From contig CALXSJ010000031.1 in the NCBI GenBank assembly GCA_944391115.1, positions 1 through 32,418 of the forward strand: a DNA stretch of 32,418 nucleotides, in the 5' to 3' direction. Positions 15,600 to 24,048 of this stretch are shown piece after piece. A program made the translations under genes and the position numbers. The number at the start of each line of letters is the position of its first letter. Position 1 is the first letter of the stretch. The DNA comes from an uncultured Victivallales bacterium (GTDB lineage Bacteria; Verrucomicrobiota; Lentisphaeria; Victivallales; UBA1829). The notes below the pieces were generated by a model. It did no database searches. It saw only the letters and a list, made by a program, of their open reading frames with translations, and was not told the origin of the DNA.

Positions 15600-17861
15600 A
15601 TGAATCCGGAACCCTCCATTCTTCTTTTTCCCCAGCCGCATGAAATCGGACTGGAGCGGAAAACAGAGAGATGTCCAAGAACCCGCAGGAAAATCCCCTC
15701 CCCTCTTTCCGGACGCCCGGATGAATATCAGATTGTCTTCACGGAAACGGAAATCCGGATTCTAGGTTCCGGGGAACGCGCCTTCCGATACGCGGATCAG
15801 ACGCTCCGTTCCCTGGAACAGAGATACGGGCTGGATTTCATCGGACACATTACGGATTATGCCGATATCCCGAAACGGATCGCCATGATCGACCTGAAGC
15901 GGATTGTCTGGAAACGGGAGGCGTTCCTGCGCCATCTGCAAGAACTCTCAGACTGGAAAATCAACGGCTGCCTGATCGAATATGAAGACAAGTTCCCATA
16001 TGAAAACTCTCCCGGAATCGCACATCCGCGCGCCTTCTCAAAAAATGACATCCGCGCAGTCGTCCGGGAGGCGGAGCGCCTCGGGATCGAACTGATTCCG
16101 CTCGTGCAGTGTTTCAGCCACTGGGAATACATTCTCCGTCACGGCCGGTATGCTCCGCTGCGGGAGGAATCTGCCGTCATCCAGCAGGGATGTCCGCGGA
16201 ACCCCGCGGTATTCCGGCTGTTTTGCGCCATGGCGGAGGAGGTCATTGCCCTGCACGGAAATGTCCGCACATTCCATATCGGCGGCGACGAGGCGCGGCT
16301 GCTGGGAAAGTGCCCCGCGTGCGCGGAAAAAGTCCGCAAGGAAGGAATCACCGCGCTCTACGGGGATTATCTTGCGCAATGCATCCGCTTTCTTAATGAA
16401 AAGGGGATTCACGCATATTTCTGGGGAGACTTCTACCGGCATCACGACGCAATCCCCCAGCTGAAAAATCTGCGATGCACCGCCGTCGACTGGGCTTACG
16501 GAGAAACCTCCGCAAGAGCCCAATCGGCCGCGTTTCCGCGAATTCCGTGCGGCAGAGCCCTGTTCGGCACGGAGGAAGCCGCCCGCTATGCCGAAGTGCT
16601 TCTGCCGGATGCCGCAACCCGGACGCTGTTCGCCTTTCCGCACCGGAAAGTCATCGAAAAAGACGGCATGCGGGCTGCTGGCGCGGGAAACATTGCGAAT
16701 CCGGGAAACATTCTCGCTCATGCCGAGGCCGCCGTTCACTGCGGTTCGGACGCCGTGATCGGGACATACTGGGCGTCGAGCAACTCCCTTTCCATGCCGT
16801 ATTCCGTTTATGAACTCAGGAAGGCGGGCGCGGCGCTGCTCGGGGCGGCGGCATGGAACCTTGCATTCGAGCAAAAAGAAAAAAAGAGCTTTTTCATGCG
16901 TTTCCTGACACATGCGGAAACGAAAATCCGGACGGGGGAGGAGCTGGAGTTCCTGCATTCGCTGGAACATCACTTCGCACCGCTTCCGGAAATGCCGGAC
17001 CGGATTCCCGGAACCAATCCGATTGCGGGAAAACTGCGTCTGGAAAAGCGTCTGGCGCAATTCCGGGACGCCCGGTTCTTTCCGCCGGACACCTGTGTCT
17101 GTCCCGATCTTTCACCCCTTTTCAACAGCACGCTCGGATTCCGGGTCGGGGATCGGGAGTGCACGTTCACGGATGAAACGCTCTCGTTCCTTCCCGCGGG
17201 GATGCACTTCCGTCATGGATTTCCTTTCCGCCTGGGAAATGGACTCCTTCTTTACGGATGCGGATATGATTCCATTCCGTCCGGAACTGTCATCACGTGC
17301 GAACGGAAGAAATATGCGGCGCTCTCGTTCCTCCAGTCGGCGGTCGGAGGCTGCGGAACGGAACACGGAAAATGGGGCGAACTCCGCCTCGTTTATTCGG
17401 ACGGGAGCCGTCATTGCGAGCCGCTGATCCAGTATGACAATCTGAATGCGTGGTATCAGCCTCTGCAGGGAAGGAGGACACGCATTGCGTTCACGGCGTC
17501 TCCGAAACCGTCCCTCCGTCTGGGACTCCATCAGTTCACGCTGCCGAATCCCTTCCCGGAAAAAGAGCTGGAGCGGATCGAGCTGGAAAGCTGTTCTTCC
17601 GGCGTAATCGCCCTCGCCGCACTGACTCTTCTTCCGGTCCCCCGCGCTCCGGAAGGGAAAAACACAATTTTTCCTGCCTTCCCCGGAATCCGGAAGGACA
17701 TGGAAGAGACCAGGAATGCAATGAAGGAGCTTCTGGCTCCGGAAATCGCGGACACCTCTGCGGAGGAACTGTGCGCCATTGCATTCGGCGGCATCGAGGC
17801 GGAACTCGGCGCCATGGAACGGATCTCAGCATTTTTTCAGGAGCAGCATCCTGATTCCTGA
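15600..17861 (+). CDS. GH20-type beta-N-acetylhexosaminidase-like glycoside hydrolase, cytoplasmic
   Basis: GH20 enzymes remove terminal N-acetylhexosamine by substrate-assisted catalysis using an Asp-Glu pair. The TIM barrel starts near residue 92 with KRIAMIDLKRIVWKREAFL, then INGCLIEYEDKFPYE. The catalytic pair Asp230-Glu231 lies in FHIGGDEARLLGKC. AYFWGDF, DWAYGE and IGTYWASSNSLSMPY form later barrel strands. Residues 500-690 look like beta-sandwich modules. At 753 residues it is longer than a minimal GH20. No signal peptide is visible, so the substrate is probably an imported oligosaccharide. The ATG at 15600 follows AGAAGGTG. Specificity (GlcNAc, GalNAc or a modified hexosamine) cannot be judged from the sequence alone. 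Confidence 0.82.
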   Translation: MNPEPSILLFPQPHEIGLERKTERCPRTRRKIPSPLSGRPDEYQIVFTETEIRILGSGERAFRYADQTLRSLEQRYGLDFIGHITDYADIPKRIAMIDLKRIVWKREAFLRHLQELSDWKINGCLIEYEDKFPYENSPGIAHPRAFSKNDIRAVVREAERLGIELIPLVQCFSHWEYILRHGRYAPLREESAVIQQGCPRNPAVFRLFCAMAEEVIALHGNVRTFHIGGDEARLLGKCPACAEKVRKEGITALYGDYLAQCIRFLNEKGIHAYFWGDFYRHHDAIPQLKNLRCTAVDWAYGETSARAQSAAFPRIPCGRALFGTEEAARYAEVLLPDAATRTLFAFPHRKVIEKDGMRAAGAGNIANPGNILAHAEAAVHCGSDAVIGTYWASSNSLSMPYSVYELRKAGAALLGAAAWNLAFEQKEKKSFFMRFLTHAETKIRTGEELEFLHSLEHHFAPLPEMPDRIPGTNPIAGKLRLEKRLAQFRDARFFPPDTCVCPDLSPLFNSTLGFRVGDRECTFTDETLSFLPAGMHFRHGFPFRLGNGLLLYGCGYDSIPSGTVITCERKKYAALSFLQSAVGGCGTEHGKWGELRLVYSDGSRHCEPLIQYDNLNAWYQPLQGRRTRIAFTASPKPSLRLGLHQFTLPNPFPEKELERIELESCSSGVIALAALTLLPVPRAPEGKNTIFPAFPGIRKDMEETRNAMKELLAPEIADTSAEELCAIAFGGIEAELGAMERISAFFQEQHPDS

Positions 17862-17893
17862 ATGAATTACAGCGAAGCAAGCATACGCGGGAT

Positions 17894-17985
17894 CGGAGGT
17901 TTCGCCTCCGGCGGCCAGCTTGCGCAGCTGGAACGCACCAGGACTGAAAGGAGGGCACGAAGCAATGTTTGCGATGCAAGGCATC
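17894..17985. repeat. three tandem short stem-loops upstream of the oxidoreductase gene
   Basis: CGGAGG-TTTCG-CCTCCG (17894-17910), CCAGCT-TGCGC-AGCTGG (17915-17931) and GATGC-AAG-GCATC (17973-17985) are all perfect stems in the 168-base gap between the GH20 gene and the oxidoreductase. Only T-rich sequence without an adjacent stem (18000-18006) follows. They could be a structured leader, an mRNA processing region or a copy of a dispersed REP-like element. Confidence 0.5.
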
Positions 17986-18029
17986 ACGGGATCAATCCAA
18001 TTTTTTGAATAAAAAAAGGAGGAAGCAAC

Positions 18030-19295
18030 ATGTCGGAACCAGTCAAACTGATCATCTGCGGCTGCGGCGGACGCGGCACCGGATACGCCAACTGGGTGTT
18101 GAACCATCCGGACCGTGCAAAAATCGCCGCCGTCGCCGAACCGCGGGATTTCTACCGGAACCGGATCGGAGATCAGCACAACATTCCCGAGGAGATGCGT
18201 TTCCGATCCTGGGAAGAGGTCGCCGCGCGCCCGAAATTCGCCGACGCGGTTCTGATCTGCATGATGGACGATCTGCACGAGATTCCAGCCGTGACCTTCG
18301 CGGACATGGGGTATCACATCATGCTGGAAAAACCGATGGCGCCCACGGAGGAAGCCTGCCGCAGAATCGCGGACGCGGTAAGGAAAAGCGGCATTCTGTT
18401 CGCCGTCTGCCATGTCATGCGCTATACTTATTACACGAGACAGGTGAAGAAACTGATCGATGAAGGGAAAATCGGGCGGATCGTCACCATCCAGCATCTG
18501 GAGCCGGTCGGGCACTGGCACCAGTGTCACTCCTTTGTCCGCGGCAACTGGCGCAATGAAAAGGAGACCTGTTTCATGCTGCTTGCAAAATGCTGTCACG
18601 ATCTCGACTGGATCCGCTATATCATGAACCGCCCGTGCGTCAGGATTCAATCTTTCGGTTCCCTGTTTGAATTCCGGAAGGAGAACCGGCCCGCCGGCGG
18701 GGCGGACCGCTGCATGGAATGCCCGCCGGAAGTGGAGTCGCAGTGTCCGGCCTCCGCGCTGAAAATCTACCTGCGCGACAGGGTGGCGCGCGGACGCGGA
18801 AAGCTCTGGCCGACCGATGTTCTGACGCCCGACACCACGCCCGCGGGAGTGGCCGAGGCCTTGCGGAACGGTCCCTACGGACGCTGCGCCTACCGCTGCG
18901 ACAACGACGTCGTGGACAACCAGGTGGTCAACATGAGTTTCGCGGACGGCTCCACTGCGCAGATGCTCATGACCGCCTTCTGCAACGAGCGCGGCCGCCA
19001 GACGAGAATCTGCGGCACGCACGGCGCCATTCTCGGAAACGGCGCAACGATCCGTCTCACGAATTTTCTCACGGACGAAATCACTGAAATCGATCCGAAC
19101 GCCGTTGACGACGGCAGCATCCTCTCCGGCCACGGAGGCGGGGACGGCGGTCTCATGGACTCCTTTGTCACCGCACTTGAAACCGGAGACCCGTCCACAA
19201 TCCGATCCGGTGTTGACGACACGCTGGAATCGCATCTGATGTGCTTCAAGGCGGAAGAATCCCGCCGGAGCGGATGCGTATGCGATGTGAAATAA
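18030..19295 (+). CDS. Gfo/Idh/MocA family NAD(P)-dependent oxidoreductase
   Basis: The family oxidises or reduces sugars, inositols and sugar derivatives, and some members act as NAD-dependent glycosidases. The 421-residue protein has an N-terminal Rossmann fold with GCGGRGTGYA (residues 11-20), the family hallmark EKPMAP near residue 109, and the substrate-side CCHDLDW segment containing the expected His/Asp. A cysteine cluster, RCMECPPEVESQCPASALKI, is seen in one Gfo/Idh subgroup. No signal peptide or Tat motif is present, so it is cytoplasmic. A perfect AGGAGG lies 8 bases upstream. With the GH20 and TIM-barrel proteins it would form a cytoplasmic route for processing the released sugar; the exact reaction is not known. 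Confidence 0.9.
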   Translation: MSEPVKLIICGCGGRGTGYANWVLNHPDRAKIAAVAEPRDFYRNRIGDQHNIPEEMRFRSWEEVAARPKFADAVLICMMDDLHEIPAVTFADMGYHIMLEKPMAPTEEACRRIADAVRKSGILFAVCHVMRYTYYTRQVKKLIDEGKIGRIVTIQHLEPVGHWHQCHSFVRGNWRNEKETCFMLLAKCCHDLDWIRYIMNRPCVRIQSFGSLFEFRKENRPAGGADRCMECPPEVESQCPASALKIYLRDRVARGRGKLWPTDVLTPDTTPAGVAEALRNGPYGRCAYRCDNDVVDNQVVNMSFADGSTAQMLMTAFCNERGRQTRICGTHGAILGNGATIRLTNFLTDEITEIDPNAVDDGSILSGHGGGDGGLMDSFVTALETGDPSTIRSGVDDTLESHLMCFKAEESRRSGCVCDVK

Positions 19296-19327
19296 ACCAT
19301 CAACTTCTTACAAAAAAAGGATTTTCA

Positions 19328-20122
19328 ATGAAAAAAGCAAACACCGCAACCACCGTCCTGTTCGCCCTCGCATCCGCCTTTCTCCTTCATGCCGCGGAAC
19401 AGCCCGCTCCGCTTGCAAATGTGAAAAACGGCCCGCTTGATGTTGTGCTTCAGGATAAATACTCCAAATCGTCCGGCCTGAAGAAAGTTTCCTTCGGCGG
19501 AAAACAGCTTCTGCGCGGCGACAACAACTATCTCCGGATCAAAAACAATGAGGGGAAACGCGTCATTCTCCAGACGAAATTCGATCCCGCATCCGTTTGC
19601 ACAACAGAAAAAACCGCGGGAGGCGATGTTATCTGCAAATTCTCGAAAAAATTCCAGGAGAAAGCCGGAGCGTCCCCGCTTGCAGTCCTGGACACGGCGA
19701 TGACGATCGGGGCGTCTTCCATCACCGTTCAGTGCAGGGCGACCGCGCTTTCCGATCTGAATTTCGACGGATATGAAGCCAATCCTCTGCGGATGGGATT
19801 TTCCATGACGGCGCAGAATATGAAGGGATGGACCGTCGAAGCGAAAATCGGAGATGATCTGACGATGGCGCCGATTGAAATTCCGTTTGTGAAAGGACAT
19901 TTCAACCTGAACAAAAGCTATGATTCGATTGTCTTTTCCGGCGACGGCATGTCCGTTTCCCTTGCCGGTGAGAACTGCGCGTTCCGCATCGCGCGTTACA
20001 GCGATACCAGCTGCGAAATTTACGCAGGCCTCCGGAAAAGCACAAACGGCACTCCCTACAGCCTGAAAAAAGGGGAATCCTTCGTCTTTTCCTTCTCAAT
20101 CGCATTTTCAAAACAGCAGTAA
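19328..20122 (+). CDS. small secreted protein of unknown function
   Basis: The 264-residue product begins with a signal peptide: basic KK, a hydrophobic stretch and a likely cleavage site in LLHAAEQ around residue 24. The mature part is rich in beta-strand-like sequence with many short charged and Gly/Ser turns, and no catalytic motif is recognised. It lies 32 bases after the oxidoreductase and 12 bases before the DUF4838 gene, so it is almost certainly cotranscribed with them and probably acts outside the cytoplasm on the same glycan. The ATG at 19328 follows AAAGGA with 7-base spacing and is preferred because the signal peptide begins there. Confidence 0.75.
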   Translation: MKKANTATTVLFALASAFLLHAAEQPAPLANVKNGPLDVVLQDKYSKSSGLKKVSFGGKQLLRGDNNYLRIKNNEGKRVILQTKFDPASVCTTEKTAGGDVICKFSKKFQEKAGASPLAVLDTAMTIGASSITVQCRATALSDLNFDGYEANPLRMGFSMTAQNMKGWTVEAKIGDDLTMAPIEIPFVKGHFNLNKSYDSIVFSGDGMSVSLAGENCAFRIARYSDTSCEIYAGLRKSTNGTPYSLKKGESFVFSFSIAFSKQQ

Positions 20123-20134
20123 AAAGAGGCTCTC

Positions 20135-22966
20135 ATGAAGCAACAGCAACAACGGTTCCGCTTTCTTGTGCTGCTTCCGCTTGCCGTCATGCTGACGGCA
20201 GGAAGCGCCGCTCACGCACAGGTTGACGAAGCCTACTGGACACCGCAGCTCTCCTACGCGCCGGCCAAACTGATGTGGGGCCCCTGGAACGGACGCGATT
20301 TCTTCACGGTCGAGAACCGGGTTCTGCATGTGAACGCAGGTGCAAATGGGGAATTCAAAAGCGCACAGATGGAATATCCCGGCGGCATTTACCGCACCAT
20401 CAGCGCCTATGAGCTCTCGTTTGAATACCGGACAAACGGAAACGCCTCGGCAACTTCCAGCGGCTGGCACAAGGAAAAGAAGATTCCGGCCTATTCGGCA
20501 AAAACTCTGGAGCCTTCTGCCGAGTTCAGGAAGGTCTCTCTGCGTCTTGCGGTGCACCCGGAAGCCATCGACGGCGTTCTGGCATTTGGCGTAAAGGGAA
20601 AGAACGCGTTTCTGGAAGTCCGGAACCTTCAGGTCCGCGGGATCGAGCCGGAAAAACGCAACGCGCGGAAACTGCTGCTGAACGGCAGGGAATGTGAAGG
20701 ATTTTATTATCTGAACGATCCGGAAGATCCCGTGACGACCCGCCTGGACCGCGAGGCCGCGCAGATGCTGCGTTACGCATTCGCAAAAGCCGGAGGAAAT
20801 CTGTATCCGGTCAAGGCGCTTCCGGGTTCTCCGCTTTCCGGCGTATGCGGCGTCTTCGTCGGGAAAGCGGCGGAGAAAACGCTTCTTCTGGATGCGAAAA
20901 CGCTGGCGGGAATCCGCGAAGGAGGCTTTGCCATGCGTCTGAAAGGCCATCAGGCGGCGATTGCCGGCGCAAGGCCCTCGGGCGTCTCCTTCGGCGCATT
21001 CCGTTTTCTGGAAAAGGCGGGAGTCGTCCTGCTGAGCCAGCACCGGTTCCGGAAAACACAGGGCAATGCCGAACTGAAGGACTTTGCCATGGCGCAGAAT
21101 CCCGCCGTGCCGAACCGGGAGCTGATGTACCGGGTGGAACAGCCCGAACTGTGGGGATACACATCCCATCAGGACTGGGTGACGATGCGGATGCTCGGCA
21201 GCCACTGCACAAACTGCCATGCGGCAATCACCTACATCCCGCTGAAGGAGTTTCAGGATTCCCATCCCGAATATTTCGCGCTGACTGAATCGGGAAAACG
21301 TCTGCATGCCTCAATGGGAAAGAATGTCCAGACACACTACTGCATGAGCAATCCGGAACTGATCCGTCTTGCCGCGTCGCGTCTCTTGGAAATGATGAAG
21401 GCCGATCCCGAGGCGCGGTATTTTTACTTCTTCCCCGGCGACGGCGGCAACTTCTTCTGCCGGTGCGCCGAATGCCGGAAGCTCGGCTCGACAACGGACC
21501 GGCTTCTGCACTGGATCAGCGCCATCGCGGCAATTACCGGAAAAAAGCATCCGGACCGCTTCATCGTCACGCTCGCCTATGTGGATTCCCAGGTTCCGCC
21601 GGAAAAGGTCCGCACCCTGCCGGCCAACGTCATCGTGCTCTATGCGCCCTACGGACACAGCTGGGGCAGCCATCTCGTGTACAACCACAGGAGCAATCAG
21701 CCCGGCCGGGAACGGATGCGGAAATGGGAGGAACTGTTTCCGCGCCAGATCGGCGCATTCGTCTATCCGAACTCCTGCCGGGAACACTACAACGTCTGGC
21801 CCGCGTTCCGCATGAACTGCAAACTCTGGCGGCATTTCGCGGAAAAGAAATACCGGGTCGTCGCGCACTGCGGTTTCACGCCGGCCTATGCCGCGGGCGC
21901 CATCAGCGAGAATGGAAGTTTTCAGGCGCTTCAGATGAAGGTGCTCAACGAGGTGCTCTGCAATCCGGATGCGGACGTGGAAAAACTGATCGACAGCTAT
22001 ATGCGCGATGCATACGGAAGCGCCGCCGCGCCGATGCGAAGCTATTTCGATCTGATTCAAGCGGAACCGGAAAAACAGAACTGGGAACAGAACACCGAAC
22101 AGATCAGGCGCGGATTCGTCACGCCGGAACTCGCGGAAAAGGCCGTGCAATATCTCGAACAGGCCTCCGGCATGGTCGAAAGGAATTCGGAGGAATGGAA
22201 AGCAATTCAGCGCGAGATGTTTCCGTTGCTCTGGAGTTATCTGACGGACAACTGCCGCGGCAACGGAAGAATCACAAAACAGCAGATGCCGTTCTATGCG
22301 AAATGCCTGGTGAAATACGTAGAAGTCTGCCGGGAGCTGGGAATTCATTACGAAGGACACCCCATCGCGGCGGACTGGCTCTGGGAAACCGCGATGCTGA
22401 AAATCGAGAAGACGCGCCCGTGGTATGACGCACCGACTCTGAAACGTCTTGCGGAAAACCCGCTGAAAGTGCTGGGAGCTTCCACACCGGTCGTGCAGGA
22501 AAAGACACCTTACGGCTTCCTGATTGCGAACAAGGGGATCATCGGGGGACAGAAGTGCCGGGCATGGCTGCGCAGCGACGGGGCCGTCTGCAAGGTCCTG
22601 CGCCGCCCGAGCTCCACATTCGGAAGCGCCACGGCCGTGCTGCAGCTGGATCAGACTCCGAAAGCGGATCTCAAGCTGCTCGTCTACGGCATCGACAATG
22701 AAAAAAAGGATCCCTCCCTGATGGAGATCCGGGTCAACGGCGTCAGCATATTCAAAGGTCCTTCGCCATTTTCCAAGAAGGAGTGGAAAGAAATTCCGTT
22801 CTCCGTCCCGCATAAACTGCTTGTCGCGGGAGACAACGACATTCTCTTTCTGAACATCACGCCGGACAGGGAGATCGACGGGGAAGGCGGCGTCCGGTTC
22901 ATGGCGAAACGCGACTATACCTGGGGATGGTTCATGATCGATTTCATCAAGGTGCTGCTGCCCTGA
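20135..22966 (+). CDS. secreted DUF4838 domain protein, putative glycan-active enzyme
   Basis: The 943-residue protein has a signal peptide (RFLVLLPLAVMLTAGSAAHA, cleaved before QVDEA). An N-terminal beta-rich module (about 40-170) follows. Next is an alpha/beta lead-in domain similar to that preceding alpha-glucuronidase-like barrels (about 185-310). The DUF4838 region begins near residue 345: CTNCHA, HPEYFALTESGKR, CMSNPELIRLAASRL, FFPGDGGNFCRCAECRKL, then FIVTLAYVDSQVPP. A C-terminal beta-sandwich-like module ends the protein. DUF4838 proteins occur in polysaccharide-use loci and are assumed to be glycoside hydrolases, but no activity is established as far as I know. The gene ends in a 52-base overlap with the convergent LysR gene. 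Confidence 0.85.
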   Translation: MKQQQQRFRFLVLLPLAVMLTAGSAAHAQVDEAYWTPQLSYAPAKLMWGPWNGRDFFTVENRVLHVNAGANGEFKSAQMEYPGGIYRTISAYELSFEYRTNGNASATSSGWHKEKKIPAYSAKTLEPSAEFRKVSLRLAVHPEAIDGVLAFGVKGKNAFLEVRNLQVRGIEPEKRNARKLLLNGRECEGFYYLNDPEDPVTTRLDREAAQMLRYAFAKAGGNLYPVKALPGSPLSGVCGVFVGKAAEKTLLLDAKTLAGIREGGFAMRLKGHQAAIAGARPSGVSFGAFRFLEKAGVVLLSQHRFRKTQGNAELKDFAMAQNPAVPNRELMYRVEQPELWGYTSHQDWVTMRMLGSHCTNCHAAITYIPLKEFQDSHPEYFALTESGKRLHASMGKNVQTHYCMSNPELIRLAASRLLEMMKADPEARYFYFFPGDGGNFFCRCAECRKLGSTTDRLLHWISAIAAITGKKHPDRFIVTLAYVDSQVPPEKVRTLPANVIVLYAPYGHSWGSHLVYNHRSNQPGRERMRKWEELFPRQIGAFVYPNSCREHYNVWPAFRMNCKLWRHFAEKKYRVVAHCGFTPAYAAGAISENGSFQALQMKVLNEVLCNPDADVEKLIDSYMRDAYGSAAAPMRSYFDLIQAEPEKQNWEQNTEQIRRGFVTPELAEKAVQYLEQASGMVERNSEEWKAIQREMFPLLWSYLTDNCRGNGRITKQQMPFYAKCLVKYVEVCRELGIHYEGHPIAADWLWETAMLKIEKTRPWYDAPTLKRLAENPLKVLGASTPVVQEKTPYGFLIANKGIIGGQKCRAWLRSDGAVCKVLRRPSSTFGSATAVLQLDQTPKADLKLLVYGIDNEKKDPSLMEIRVNGVSIFKGPSPFSKKEWKEIPFSVPHKLLVAGDNDILFLNITPDREIDGEGGVRFMAKRDYTWGWFMIDFIKVLLP

Positions 22967-23892
22967 GCGGGCACATGCCGCGCGTGTCCGCAACTGCCGC
23001 CGGACACGCGCGGCGCACCTTCCAGAATGCGGAGGAATTTCTTCAGGGCAGGCGACGGATTGTCCCGCCGCCAGACCGCGGACAGAGGAAGCATTTCCGC
23101 ATAATCGTCGAGAGAACGGAAGACAAGTCCGCCGAATCTTCCTGCAAAAGAATCCGGCACCAGCGTCACGCAGTTCAAGGCGGCCAGAATCGAAAGAACG
23201 GCGGTCATGCTTTCAGTCTCCAGGGCGATCTCGGGAGTAAATCCCGCCTTCCGGCAGACCAGGTCAAGCAGATTCCCCGGCAGCGCCGCATCCGTTGCGC
23301 GCGGGACAACAAACCGCTCCCTGGAAAAATCGCGCAGAAACAGTCTCTTTTTTTCCGCCAGGGGATGTTTTTCCGGAATCGCCATCAGCAGACGGTTCCG
23401 CGCCAGAAGACGCATCTCCAGCTCTTCGTCAGGAACGGATGCGATCCGCAGGATCCCGAGATCCGTCTCTTTCCCGCAAACCCGCCCGTAAATGCGGCTG
23501 CTTGAGCTTTCCTGAATATTCAGATGCAGCCCGGGATGATGGATGCGCATCTCATGCACGGCATGCAGAAAAGGCGGAAAACTCATCACGGACGGAACCA
23601 GTTCCACGGAAAGACGTCCCAGCTCTCCTTTTGCGGCGGCAAGCGCAACATCCTTTGCCTTCCCCGCCAGGTCCAGAATCTTCCGGACCTCAGGCGCAAA
23701 TGCGGCTCCGGAAGGGGTCAGGGAAACTTTCCAGCGGTTGGAACGGTCGAACAGCCGGCACCCGAGTTCCTCTTCCAGAATCAGAATCTGACGGCTGAGC
23801 GCGGACTGCGCAATCCCGAGTTCCTCGGCAGCCCGTCCGAAATGAAGCGTCTCCGCAAGCTTCAGAAAAAAAGACAGTCTTTTGAGATCCAT
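22915..23892 (-). CDS. LysR-family transcriptional regulator
   Basis: The N-terminal winged helix is textbook LysR: MDLKRLSFFLKLAETLHFGRAAEELGIAQSALSRQILILEEELGCRLFDR. A linker helix and a two-lobed effector domain follow (about 90-300). The protein is 325 residues; the last 25 or so (after ILEGAPRV) look like an unconserved tail that reads through a perfect 13-bp stem-loop and into the 3' end of the DUF4838 gene on the other strand. The ATG has no obvious Shine-Dalgarno sequence. It is divergent from the kinase-like fusion gene, a usual layout for LysR targets, and could also act on the glycan operon. The effector is unknown. Confidence 0.93.
   Translation of the reverse strand: MDLKRLSFFLKLAETLHFGRAAEELGIAQSALSRQILILEEELGCRLFDRSNRWKVSLTPSGAAFAPEVRKILDLAGKAKDVALAAAKGELGRLSVELVPSVMSFPPFLHAVHEMRIHHPGLHLNIQESSSSRIYGRVCGKETDLGILRIASVPDEELEMRLLARNRLLMAIPEKHPLAEKKRLFLRDFSRERFVVPRATDAALPGNLLDLVCRKAGFTPEIALETESMTAVLSILAALNCVTLVPDSFAGRFGGLVFRSLDDYAEMLPLSAVWRRDNPSPALKKFLRILEGAPRVSGGSCGHARHVPAQGSSTLMKSIMNHPQV
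22978..23013. terminator. perfect 13-bp stem-loop just after the DUF4838 stop, inside the LysR coding tail
   Basis: CCGCGCGTGTCCG (22978-22990) and its exact complement CGGACACGCGCGG (23001-23013) flank a 10-base loop, beginning 11 bases after the DUF4838 stop. No T-run follows on either strand, so it is either a factor-dependent or non-canonical terminator or an RNA-stabilising 3' hairpin for the glycan operon. Confidence 0.55.
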
Positions 23893-23893
23893 A

Positions 23894-23908
23894 TTTTCAA
23901 TCTGAAAA
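23894..23908. promoter_or_regulatory. LysR-type palindrome TTTTCA-ATC-TGAAAA next to the lysR start
   Basis: A perfect 6-bp inverted repeat with a 3-base centre; the inner 13 bases fit the T-N11-A pattern of LysR binding sites. It lies one base before the regulator's ATG and downstream of its predicted -10, so binding would be expected to block its own expression. Confidence 0.5.
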
Positions 23909-23929
23909 ACAGTTTGATTTTTAGAAAAT

Positions 23930-23957
23930 AATATATTGAATCATATGGAAAATGCAA
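23930..23957 (-). promoter_or_regulatory. putative promoter of the LysR gene
   Basis: On the minus strand TTGCAT (23957-23952), a 16-base spacer and TATATT (23935-23930) lie in an AT-rich island about 38 bases before the ATG. The remaining part of the 156-base divergent gap up to 24049 must hold the promoter of the membrane/kinase fusion gene, but no clear hexamers stand out for it. Confidence 0.4.
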
Positions 23958-24048
23958 ATATATTCCGCGATGCATTTCCGGAAACCGTTTCCGCAACGGG
24001 GGAAACAGGTTGCATCTCCGGGAAAACCATCAGGATTGAAGTGGAAAA

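Noticed and set aside
16038-17060. Open frame antisense to the GH20 gene
   Set aside because: It is a shadow of a well-supported gene, with low-complexity basic composition and no ribosome binding site of note.
17826-19235. Open frame antisense to the Gfo/Idh oxidoreductase
   Set aside because: The sense strand encodes a complete oxidoreductase with all family motifs; the antisense product has none.
21311-22993. 560-codon open frame antisense to the DUF4838 gene
   Set aside because: Despite its length the composition is that of a mirror frame of a GC-rich gene, and the sense protein has a signal peptide and family motifs.
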